Positions 16,919-25,471 of a stretch of 64,000 bases of DNA are shown here, in pieces. The stretch's first letter is position 1. Each line of letters begins with the position of its first letter. The DNA is from an uncultured Saprospiraceae bacterium (GTDB lineage Bacteria; Bacteroidota; Bacteroidia; Chitinophagales; Saprospiraceae). The position numbers and the translations under genes are program-made. Below the pieces are notes generated by a model, which did no database searches, had not been told where the DNA came from, and worked only from the letters and a program-made list of their open reading frames with translations. The stretch is from contig CALEYL010000072.1 in NCBI GenBank assembly GCA_937926205.1, forward strand, positions 310,001 through 374,000, read 5' to 3'.

Positions 16919-17689
16919 CTACTGAGCCTCCTGCGGCTCTCCGTAAATAAAATTATCCATCACAGATACGTCTACGGTACTGCTTTCATTGGGTCCCAGA
17001 GGCGAATTGCCGTATTCAACGCGAACCCGGTGAACGATGGCCTTGTCAAAAAGCACGCCCAAAAATACATGCCCTTCGTTCAGTGCCGGGGTTCCGTAAA
17101 CGCCCAGAGACTTGTCGTTGATGTCAAAATATTCAAAAGCGGCGTTTTCCAGGCGATCAACGTCCACATAGACGGCTCCGAAACCGCGAACCACCGCTTT
17201 GGTGTTTGTACCCGGTACATAAAAACGGATGTCGGCGATGTTGCTGCCTACCGGCGAAAATAATCTTTCTGCACTGTATGGAGGGAATATTGCCGTGTAG
17301 GTCGGATTGATGTTGCCAAAAGAAGGCGGGGTTCCGGTAGGATTGTTGCTGTCGGCACTCACCATAAGTCCGGTGCCGGGAGTGCTGATTACAATACCGC
17401 GCGCGCGGGGCGCTGCGGGGCTGTTGAACAGGTCTGAGGGATATAAATTAGGAGCTGATTCAGCATCTGTGAGGCCATCCCAGTTGATTTCCCGAAACCC
17501 TGTGACGCCTTTGGTGCCCGGGTCTCCGCCATTATCGGCGCCCAGCAGGGCTTTATATTCATTAATGGCCGACAGAATGTTCCCCGCCGCTTCGATGACT
17601 TTGGGCTCGGGCGTGGTGTTTTCTTTCTTACAACCTGTAATCAGGAAGCTTGCTGTGGCAACTGTTGCCAGGATGAAATGCTTTTTCAT
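16919..17689 (-). CDS. Hypothetical lipoprotein
   Basis: Starts MKKHFILATVATASFLITGC, a lipoprotein signal with lipobox LITGC and KKENTTPEP after the cysteine, so it is likely anchored in a membrane. The mature region (about 235 aa) has GFREINWDGLTDAE, NSPAAPRARGIVIS, FSPVGSNIADIRFYVPGT and AVVRGFGAVYVDVDR. These recall secreted beta-sandwich proteins in which an early segment describes a 'wanted' domain, but I do not recognise a named family. ATG 17689 is chosen because it begins the lipoprotein signal; an upstream in-frame start at 17749 is unlikely. Confidence 0.8.
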   Translation of the reverse strand: MKKHFILATVATASFLITGCKKENTTPEPKVIEAAGNILSAINEYKALLGADNGGDPGTKGVTGFREINWDGLTDAESAPNLYPSDLFNSPAAPRARGIVISTPGTGLMVSADSNNPTGTPPSFGNINPTYTAIFPPYSAERLFSPVGSNIADIRFYVPGTNTKAVVRGFGAVYVDVDRLENAAFEYFDINDKSLGVYGTPALNEGHVFLGVLFDKAIVHRVRVEYGNSPLGPNESSTVDVSVMDNFIYGEPQEAQ

Positions 17690-17913
17690 GTTGTATGAAT
17701 ATTGGTGATAGGAATGATGTGAAATGTTACGCGAAGCGCTTTCCTTCAAAAATAAGGCGTCTGAAAAGGAGCGATCAGTTGCGGTTTATACTCGGTTGAA
17801 AAAACGGGATGTCTGGTGAATTTGGGTTTATTGCAGGTGCGTCTTATTGTGCTATCTTCGCTTTGTTTCGTGTCTGACTGCAGATCAGGTCAGGCGCCCA
17901 TAATTCACAGTCT

Positions 17914-20900
17914 ATGCTTCGCCTTTTCTTTACAATCCTGATTTGCTGCGCCGCATTAACCGGCCAGGCTCAGCAACCCTTGTTTCAACAGGAGGTACAC
18001 TACCGCATCGTCGCGACACTTGATGATGCGGCTCATGTGCTCAGTGCAACCCTGGCTTTGGACTACCTTAACCACAGCCCGGATACTTTGCACGAGCTTT
18101 GGTTTCACCTCTGGCCGAATGCTTTCCGGGATCGCAATACGGCTTATGCCAGACAGGAATTGCGCACGGGCAGCACCCGGTTTTATTTTTCAAAAGAAGC
18201 GGACGCGGGCAACATCACCGGATTGGATTTCCGGGTAGCCGGCAAAGCCCTGAACTGGGCCCTGGACCCCGAGCATGCCGATATTGCCGTTTTGAAACTC
18301 GCCAAACCTTTGGCGCCCGGCCAGCGCGTTCAAATTGAAACGCCTTTTGCCGTAAAAATTCCGGCCTCTTTTTCCCGTCTGGGCCACGTGGGGCAGTCCT
18401 ACCAGATGACCCAATGGTATCCCAAACCCGCCGTTTATGACCAGGAAGGCTGGCACGCCATGCCGTATCTGGACATGGGGGAGTTTTATTCTGAATTCGG
18501 GTCTTTTGAAGTGGAGCTCACGCTGCCGGATAATTATGTGGTAATGGCGACGGGTGAACTGGAAACGGAGAGCGAACGAACCTTTCTGGAACAAAAAGTC
18601 GTGGAAACCAGCGCCTGGCTGGCCAATACGCCAGACAGTGTGTTGCAGGCCCTTAAAGATACGCTGATTCCATCTTCTGCGCAACAAAAAACGATTCGCT
18701 TTCGGGCAGAAAATGTGCACGATTTCGCTTGGTTTGCCGATAAACGTTTTCATGTACAATCTGGCAGCGTGACGCTGGCATCGGGCAAAAACGTCAAAAC
18801 CTGGACGGCTTTTACGAATATCGAAGCGCATTTGTGGAAAAATGCGCTGGGTTATGTAAACCGCTCGTTGGCTTTTTATTCAGAAGCGGTTGGCGAATAC
18901 CCCTGGCCTCAGGTTACGGCCATCCAAAGTGCCCTGAGCGCAGGCGGCGGCATGGAATACCCGATGATTACGATCATCAGTTTGTCGGGCGATGCCGGAT
19001 CACTGGACGAAGTGATTACGCACGAAGTCGGGCACAACTGGTTTTATGGTATACTGGCTACCAATGAACGCGATTTTGCGTGGATGGACGAAGGCATCAA
19101 CTCCTATTACGAGCAGCGTTATATGGCGCAGCATTATGCTCCGGCAAAGTTGAGTATTGTACAGGGATTTTTGATCCGGGGTTCGAAAATGAATCTTTGG
19201 GAACTGGCCTATCTGCACCAGGTCCGCCGGGGAATGGAACAAGCTCCCGCTACGAGTTCTGACGATTTTGGCCTCATTAATTATTACCTGGGCGCTTATG
19301 CGAGCCCGGCTGCTGCATTTGCATTTTTGGAAAACTACCTCGGACAGGACACATTTGATGCCATGATGCGCGGGTATTATGAGGACTGGAAGTTTAAACA
19401 CCCGCAACCTGAAGACCTGCGCCGTCACATGGAAACGTTTACCGGGAAAAACTTAGACTGGTTTTTTGACGGCTGGCTTTATTCTACCCAAAAAACGGAT
19501 TACGCCATTCTTGGCCTGAACGAAACCGAAACCGACTACATCCTTCGGGTAGTCAACAAAGGATCGGTGGAGGCACCATTTCGTTTGTCGGGACTGAAAG
19601 GCGATCAGCCGGTTTCAGGGCAATGGTACGAAGGCTTTGAAGGTTTGCAGGAATTGTCTTTTCCGAAAGGCGACTACGACCGGATTACTTTGGATGCGGA
19701 GCGCAGGATGCCGGAATGGAATCGGCGCAACAACCACATCCGCACCAGCGGCGCTTTTAAAAAGATGGAACCACTGCGTCTGGGCTTTTTAACAGGGCTG
19801 GAAAACGACGAACGTACCGATCTGAACTGGTTGCCGGCCATTGGCTGGAACCAATACGACCACTGGATGGCAGGCCTGATTCTGCACAATTACGGCATTC
19901 CGGAGCAGCCATTCGAGTTTGCCCTTGCGCCTCTGTATGCCAGCGTCAGCCAGTCCCTGAGCGGTTTTGCCAATTTCAGGATCCGGATGTTGCCAAAAGG
20001 CAGCAAACCTCAGCAACTTTTCATCGGCGCGGATGCCAGGCGGTACCATTTCGACGACAATGACCGCCTCGATTACCGGCTGGCGTATACGCGCATTGTG
20101 CCTTATTTGCGGTATGAATGGCGAAAAAATCATACCGAAGACCGTCGCCGTAGCCTGCAATGGCGCAGCATTTTTTTAGATACGGAATCCCCTGTTTTTG
20201 AATCGGGAGATTTTTCCGGTAAACGGAACAACCAGACCCGGATTCACGAATTGCTTTTTTCCATGGAGCGCCGGCATCCGATTACACCTGCAGCGAGTCA
20301 GTTCGCTTTGGAGTATCAGGCTTATCAGGATTTTTTTGGCAGGCAGCAACACTACCTGAAAGCTTCTGCGAGCTGGCAGGGCGCCTATACTTACCAACGT
20401 GGCAAACGCGTGTCCATGCGGCTTTTTGCCGGCGGCTTTCTGGACAATACCCACCGGAACAGCGGCGCCATTTATCCCGGTGCATTTAACCTTGTATCCA
20501 GAGGCCCCAATGATTACCGCTTCGACGACCTGTACTTTGCGCGCAGCGAAGACCGGGGCTTTTTTTCACAACAGATCAACATCCGCGACGGGGGCTTCAA
20601 AACGGTGATCGAAAACAGCTTTAACCTGGGGCGCAGCAACAATTTTATCCTTGCCATGAACCTGAAAGCGGACCTTCCCCTGAAGTTACCGCTCCGCTTG
20701 CCCCTGAAAGCCTACTTCGACATTGGCTACTTCGACAATGCCATGCCCACCGGCAGCAATGCAACCTTGAAAGAGCAGGTGCTGTGGAGCGGCGGGTTTG
20801 CGCTGGAGCTGTTCAACAATACTTTAGGCATCTATTTCCCGCTCCTGAATTCCGGCAACATCCGCGACCGCTTTTCAGAACGAGGCAATTACTGGACGCG

Positions 20901-20967
20901 GATCAGTTTCCAGATCAAGTTTGAGCGGTTTAGTCCGGATGCGCTGATGGAGTTGCTGGAGCCGTGA
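17914..20967 (+). CDS. M1-family zinc metallopeptidase (aminopeptidase N-like), secreted
   Basis: 1017 aa with signal peptide (FFTILICCAALTGQAQ). An N-terminal beta-domain is followed by the gluzincin active site: H370-E-V-G-H374, 18 residues, then E393 (WMDEG), the exact HExxHx18E spacing. The GGGMEYP exopeptidase motif (GAMEN-like) is present before it. After about residue 560 a long C-terminal part of beta-strand character contains many aromatic residues and ends in WTRISFQIKFERF, resembling an outer-membrane barrel. Bacteroidota have such M1 proteins with C-terminal barrels, but this half is assigned by appearance only. Probably degrades peptides at the cell surface or in the periplasm. 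Confidence 0.9.
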   Translation: MLRLFFTILICCAALTGQAQQPLFQQEVHYRIVATLDDAAHVLSATLALDYLNHSPDTLHELWFHLWPNAFRDRNTAYARQELRTGSTRFYFSKEADAGNITGLDFRVAGKALNWALDPEHADIAVLKLAKPLAPGQRVQIETPFAVKIPASFSRLGHVGQSYQMTQWYPKPAVYDQEGWHAMPYLDMGEFYSEFGSFEVELTLPDNYVVMATGELETESERTFLEQKVVETSAWLANTPDSVLQALKDTLIPSSAQQKTIRFRAENVHDFAWFADKRFHVQSGSVTLASGKNVKTWTAFTNIEAHLWKNALGYVNRSLAFYSEAVGEYPWPQVTAIQSALSAGGGMEYPMITIISLSGDAGSLDEVITHEVGHNWFYGILATNERDFAWMDEGINSYYEQRYMAQHYAPAKLSIVQGFLIRGSKMNLWELAYLHQVRRGMEQAPATSSDDFGLINYYLGAYASPAAAFAFLENYLGQDTFDAMMRGYYEDWKFKHPQPEDLRRHMETFTGKNLDWFFDGWLYSTQKTDYAILGLNETETDYILRVVNKGSVEAPFRLSGLKGDQPVSGQWYEGFEGLQELSFPKGDYDRITLDAERRMPEWNRRNNHIRTSGAFKKMEPLRLGFLTGLENDERTDLNWLPAIGWNQYDHWMAGLILHNYGIPEQPFEFALAPLYASVSQSLSGFANFRIRMLPKGSKPQQLFIGADARRYHFDDNDRLDYRLAYTRIVPYLRYEWRKNHTEDRRRSLQWRSIFLDTESPVFESGDFSGKRNNQTRIHELLFSMERRHPITPAASQFALEYQAYQDFFGRQQHYLKASASWQGAYTYQRGKRVSMRLFAGGFLDNTHRNSGAIYPGAFNLVSRGPNDYRFDDLYFARSEDRGFFSQQINIRDGGFKTVIENSFNLGRSNNFILAMNLKADLPLKLPLRLPLKAYFDIGYFDNAMPTGSNATLKEQVLWSGGFALELFNNTLGIYFPLLNSGNIRDRFSERGNYWTRISFQIKFERFSPDALMELLEP

Positions 20968-21212
20968 GGGCGTGGTCGGATTTATTTATACCACGATGGC
21001 TACTCGTCGTTCAGTTATGAATTCCCGAACGTGCTCTAAGTGCGCTGCTGTCGGTAATCTGCGGCGGGTTTGATGTTTGGGGTTGCGGGGAAATATAATT
21101 CTTGCCAATTGAAAAGAAATAACGATCAGAATAGATACCTTGAGTTGGGTTTGTCCCAACAGGTTTATTGTCTACATTAATTTACATCTTCACCGATTTA
21201 AAACAGATAACA

Positions 21213-21983
21213 ATGGCTTTCAGGATTTTACTTTTGATGCTGATTGGGCTTACTGCTTTTGTCAACCCATCCAGGAGAGCATTTTATCAAATCAAAATTT
21301 ACACTGTCAATAGCAAAGAACAAGAAATGCGTTTGGAGCGCTATCTTAAAGATGCCTATATCCCAGGGATGCACAGAATGGGTATAAAAACGATTGGGGT
21401 GTTCAAACCTGTTGTGGAAGATACGGTATCTTTTGGCAAGTTGATTTATGTTTTGACGCCCGTCAAAAACATGAACCAACTATTGAGCATTCCTAAAAAA
21501 CTCAATGAAGATGCGGCTTATCTAGCAGCTGGTAAAGATTATATTGATGCAGAATACAAGAATCCACCTTATTCGCGCATTGAAATCATTCTTTTAGAGG
21601 CATTTTCAGATGCCCCAAACCTTGAGCTTCCGAAACTAAATGGGCCTAAAAGCGAAAGAATTTACGAATTACGCAGCTATGAAGGGCATACCGAAAAAAT
21701 ATTTCAAAACAAGGTTAAAATGTTCAATGAGGGAGGCGAAGTGAAATTATTTTCAAAACTTGGTTTTAATGCCGTGTTTTATGGGGAAGTCATTTCGGGC
21801 AGCCATATGCCCAACCTGATGTACATGACGACATTTGAAAACAAAACTTCAAGGGATGCGCACTGGAATGAATTTGTGAATTCGGCAGAATGGAAAAAAC
21901 TGATAGCAGACCCCCAATACATGAACAATGTATCGAAAAACACCATTTATTTTATTTATCCAACGGAATATTCTGACATTTAG
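21213..21983 (+). CDS. NIPSNAP family protein
   Basis: 256 aa from ATG 21213 (MAFRILLLMLIGLTAFVNPS), a signal peptide. Two NIPSNAP-type ferredoxin-like halves follow: FYQIKIYTVNSKEQEMRLERY and later ERIYELRSYEGHTEKIF with VKMFNEGGEVKLFSKLGF, and a C-terminal W near NSAEWKKL. The family's biochemical role is unclear; bacterial members are often exported. The stop codon overlaps the first base pair of an inverted repeat at 21982. An earlier in-frame start (21168) would place residues before the signal peptide and is rejected. Confidence 0.9.
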   Translation: MAFRILLLMLIGLTAFVNPSRRAFYQIKIYTVNSKEQEMRLERYLKDAYIPGMHRMGIKTIGVFKPVVEDTVSFGKLIYVLTPVKNMNQLLSIPKKLNEDAAYLAAGKDYIDAEYKNPPYSRIEIILLEAFSDAPNLELPKLNGPKSERIYELRSYEGHTEKIFQNKVKMFNEGGEVKLFSKLGFNAVFYGEVISGSHMPNLMYMTTFENKTSRDAHWNEFVNSAEWKKLIADPQYMNNVSKNTIYFIYPTEYSDI

Positions 21984-22037
21984 AGCATGTTCGGGAATCT
22001 CTCAACCGTAGTTAATTAAAATTCCCGAACAAGCTCT
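21982..22037. repeat. 56-bp inverted repeat with GAGCTTGTTCGGGAAT-type arms
   Basis: Arms 21982-21998 and 22021-22037, 17 bp each with one mismatch, loop 22 bp. The arm sequence is the same as the ends of the 184-bp element at 36579-36762, so this may be a shortened relative that now serves as transcript end between convergent genes. Confidence 0.7.
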
Positions 22038-22058
22038 TATGACGAAAATAAATCATCA

Positions 22059-25000
22059 TTAATCTTCTCCCCGTATCGCCACCCGCTTTACGGCGTCTGC
22101 CTGGCCGGCTGAACTTACCCTCACCAGGTACAAGCTGGATGGGTAGGTCGACAGATCCAGTTGTTCGACAACCGGAGCTTCCTGAAGGTCGGTTGATTGA
22201 AGCAGTTGTCCTTGCAGGCTGTACACTTCAATGCGAATGGCCTTGCCTGAATAAGAGGAGAGTTCCAGATTTAATTCACCGGTGGTGGGGTTGGGAAAAA
22301 CATGGAAAGGCTCAGGCGCCGACGCCGTGAAAGGGCTTTCTTGTGGCGCCGATACCAGGTTTTCGTTTTCGTTGCCGGTAATGGTCACGTTGGTAAACGA
22401 AGCTTCTACCGTGCTGACAGGGTGATAATTTGTGATTACCAGTCCTACTTTTATACAGCTATTCATGTCAATCATTGCCGACATGGTATAATACCAATTG
22501 ATGCCATCCAGCGAAGTATAGCCTGAAAATTGGCTACCATTTCTCACCAGCCGCAACCACCGGCGGGCATTGCTCGGGAATTGCTGCGGGTAAGCGTTTC
22601 CACCCGTCACATAGCGGATTTCGCGCCGGGTATAGAAATTCATATTGGTCATCAACTGCACCTTCTTCGCATCTGCCGCATTGGTTTCTTCCATAATGAC
22701 GCCAGCCCATCCCAGTGTCGTTCCTGAAACCTGAAGTACCTGAGCAGTGATGGAGCCGTCGCCGCACAGATTGATTCCTGCAAAAGAAACTTCATCGTAG
22801 TTGAAAGGGCTGGCATAAAAACAATTCACTGCAGTGCCATCAAAAACGCCCAGGTCCTTGTTGTAACTCCATTCGCCCGAGCAGCTTTGGCTGCTGTTGG
22901 GGGAAACCCAGTCACAGGGAAGGTCGCCGGGGCCGGGGTCAGGTTGGCCGCAACCGCACTCGCCGGGTTCGGTTTTCAATGGGTCGTAGGGACAGCCGTC
23001 GCAGGCATTCCCGACACCGTCTTCATCACTATCGAGCTGATCTTCATTGCTGGCAAGAGGGCAGTTGTCGAAACAATCGGCATAACCGTCCTGGTCAGGG
23101 TCGAAACCTTCGTCGATTTGTCCGTCGCAGTTGTTGTCGATGCCATCGCAGACCTCTCCGGTACCGGAGCCGACGTTGTTGCAGGCGTTGGTAAGGACGG
23201 GCTCATTCTGGCAGCAGCCGGTGTTGCCAATTACAGTCCTGCCGCCTGTCCCGGTCAAAAAATCACAAACGGCACTGATGGTACAATTACTGAGTAAGGG
23301 ATTGTTCTGAATGCCCAATTCGTCACCAATGGAAACGAGATTGGCCAGCCAGTCCAGGTTTTCAATTTGAGCGTTGCCAACAATTTCCAGATTTTTACCA
23401 ATGGTAGTTAAATTGAGCATCGCAGGAAAAGCAGGAGCGTTGTTGTAATATAGCTGGAAGTTTTTTCCAATGCTGGTCAGTCCGCCAAAGCCTGTAAAAG
23501 TAGTCAGGCTGGGATGGTAACTAATTCCAATTGAGCCTGTTACAGATACAAGCGGCCCCGGGGCTGCGAGCGTGGATAAAGAATTATTTTGACCAATAAG
23601 AATGGCGCCATCTGTATAACCTGTGCCTATTTCTCCTGCCACATTTGGAATCTTTATTTCCATTACATTTGGATTCAACACAAAATAAATACGTCTGCCG
23701 ACATGCGTTAGATTGGAGAAATCAGGAAAATTGCTTGCTGGTATTTTTTCAAACCACAAGTACCGGCCTACAGAAGTTACATTTTCAAAACCCGTTATAC
23801 TTGTAAGGCTTGCATTTTCTATAATTGTTATGTCCGTGCCGACAGCTATGAGATTGAGAGGTCCTGCCAGGCTTTGCAGCGCAGGGTTTGTACCTACTCC
23901 AAAACCCAATTGCATGGAGCCACTTACATTCCGGAAGTTCAGGCTGGTGACATTCAGGTTGTCTGAAATGGTGATGGCAGTACCCACACTTGTCAGATTA
24001 TTGAAGTCGGGAAAATCATCTTCCAGCGTATTGGCGATCACCAGACTTCTGCCAATGGTGGTCAGATTTTCCAGGCCTGTGAAATTGATCAGGTTGGAAT
24101 TGCCGATTATGTAAACATTGTCGGCAACTGCCGTGAGGTAAGCAGGGGCAGCCAGAGTGGTCAACGAAGCATTGTTTTGTATAGCAAAGCTATTGTAGAA
24201 AGTCCCTCCGACATTCTGGAAGTTCAAACTCGTTACATTAGGGCAACTGCCGATCCCAATACCAGCGCCTGCCATCGTCAGGTTGGAAAAATCCGGGAAT
24301 ACATCTTCCAAGACACCGTCTATAATCAAACTTCTGCCGATGGTGGTCAGGCTTTCCAGGCCAGTCAAATCAGCCAGATTGGGGTTGTTGATAATATAAA
24401 TATTGTTGGTTACTGCTGTAAGGGTTATTGGAGCGGCCAGACTGGTTAATGATGGGTTATTTTGGATGACGAAGCTGTCGTAAAATGTCCCGCCTACATT
24501 TTGGAAGTTTAAGCTGATGACATTCTGATTGTTCCCGATGCTGATGCCGGCTCCAACGCTGGTCAGGCTGGAAAAATCTGGAAACACATCTTCCAGGGTA
24601 TTGCTGATTTCCAGGCCCCGGCCTATCGTGGTCAGGTTTTCTAATCCGGTTAAATCAGCCAGGTTAGGGTTGTTCCGGATATAGGCAAAATTCCCAATAC
24701 TAATTAAATTAATGGGAGCTGCCAGCGTCGTCAATGTTGCATTATTTTCTACGTAGAAATCCCCAATGATGGCCCCACTGACCGCTTCAAGATTGATATC
24801 TGAAAGCAAAGGATTGTTGTTAACAACGATACTTCGGTAAACCGATGTCAAACCACTGAGACCTGACATGTCGGTCAGGTTGGTATTGTCATAAATGGTT
24901 AGACTTTGATTTATTTGAGTCAGAGAAGCCAGTGCATTCAGGTTATTTATGTTTGTAGATGGCCCGATCGTCAGATAGCCCGAAATAGTAGTACACCCCG

Positions 25001-25148
25001 GATAACTCACCGCAAAAGCATCCACTTCTGCCTGTGTGGTCAGGGTAACATCCCCGACGGGGCATTGACCTGCAGCGCTAAAAAAGCCGAGAAACAACAA
25101 AAGGACAGATAGAAAAGAAAATTTTCGGGTAAAGAGTAAGGTTCTCAT
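22059..25148 (-). CDS. Large T9SS cargo protein with leucine-rich L-domain-like repeats
   Basis: 1029 aa from ATG 25148 (MRTLLFTRKFSFLSVLLLFL, signal peptide ending AAGQ). Residues about 40-640 consist of leucine-rich, receptor-L-domain-like repeats (NNPNLADLTGLENLTTIGR). A longer module of about 95 residues recurs near residues 176, 269, 366 and 457. Then a Cys/Asp calcium-type segment (EVCDGIDNNCDGQIDEGFDP, NCPLASNEDQLDSDEDGVGN), a jelly-roll-like domain (YDEVSFAGINLCGDGSITAQ), and a T9SS type A sorting domain (VFPNPTTGELNLEL, YPSSLYLVRV). It is expected on the cell surface, likely for adhesion or recognition (inference). Convergent with the NIPSNAP gene. Confidence 0.9.
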   Translation of the reverse strand: MRTLLFTRKFSFLSVLLLFLGFFSAAGQCPVGDVTLTTQAEVDAFAVSYPGCTTISGYLTIGPSTNINNLNALASLTQINQSLTIYDNTNLTDMSGLSGLTSVYRSIVVNNNPLLSDINLEAVSGAIIGDFYVENNATLTTLAAPINLISIGNFAYIRNNPNLADLTGLENLTTIGRGLEISNTLEDVFPDFSSLTSVGAGISIGNNQNVISLNFQNVGGTFYDSFVIQNNPSLTSLAAPITLTAVTNNIYIINNPNLADLTGLESLTTIGRSLIIDGVLEDVFPDFSNLTMAGAGIGIGSCPNVTSLNFQNVGGTFYNSFAIQNNASLTTLAAPAYLTAVADNVYIIGNSNLINFTGLENLTTIGRSLVIANTLEDDFPDFNNLTSVGTAITISDNLNVTSLNFRNVSGSMQLGFGVGTNPALQSLAGPLNLIAVGTDITIIENASLTSITGFENVTSVGRYLWFEKIPASNFPDFSNLTHVGRRIYFVLNPNVMEIKIPNVAGEIGTGYTDGAILIGQNNSLSTLAAPGPLVSVTGSIGISYHPSLTTFTGFGGLTSIGKNFQLYYNNAPAFPAMLNLTTIGKNLEIVGNAQIENLDWLANLVSIGDELGIQNNPLLSNCTISAVCDFLTGTGGRTVIGNTGCCQNEPVLTNACNNVGSGTGEVCDGIDNNCDGQIDEGFDPDQDGYADCFDNCPLASNEDQLDSDEDGVGNACDGCPYDPLKTEPGECGCGQPDPGPGDLPCDWVSPNSSQSCSGEWSYNKDLGVFDGTAVNCFYASPFNYDEVSFAGINLCGDGSITAQVLQVSGTTLGWAGVIMEETNAADAKKVQLMTNMNFYTRREIRYVTGGNAYPQQFPSNARRWLRLVRNGSQFSGYTSLDGINWYYTMSAMIDMNSCIKVGLVITNYHPVSTVEASFTNVTITGNENENLVSAPQESPFTASAPEPFHVFPNPTTGELNLELSSYSGKAIRIEVYSLQGQLLQSTDLQEAPVVEQLDLSTYPSSLYLVRVSSAGQADAVKRVAIRGED

Positions 25149-25471
25149 AAGTCTTGTTTTTTGAATTTCGTGGAAATTTATGCTCAATGCGCAATCACAA
25201 ATGGATGTTTGACTTGTCCTTCAGTGGGCAGTAGAACTGTCTACCGCAATTTCTTTTTTTCTTATCCTTGATTTTACCCCAATATAAATTCGGTCATTAT
25301 TACTGTAAATTGGCCCGGCCACAACCAAAATCCGGAATCCACGATGTCTGGATTTTGAAACATTTAGCCTATATTTACGTACCTAGACCAAAGCTCTCCT
25401 GAGATTAGAACCCAATGCCCGGTAAGTCCTACTGCCAGGTATGAATCTCTAGTGCTAAATGATTGTTCCCA
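25149..25471. other. Divergent promoter region, T9SS protein / sensor kinase
   Basis: 323 bp separating two divergent start codons. A stretch TGTCTGGATTTTGAAA at about 25345 also occurs upstream of smpB (about 4684). It might be part of a shared promoter motif, but with two cases this is uncertain. No gene or hairpin was recognised. Confidence 0.35.

Noticed and set aside
22887..23297. Plus-strand 136-residue frame
   Set aside because: Antisense to the Cys/Asp-rich region of the T9SS protein at 22059-25148; low-complexity shadow.
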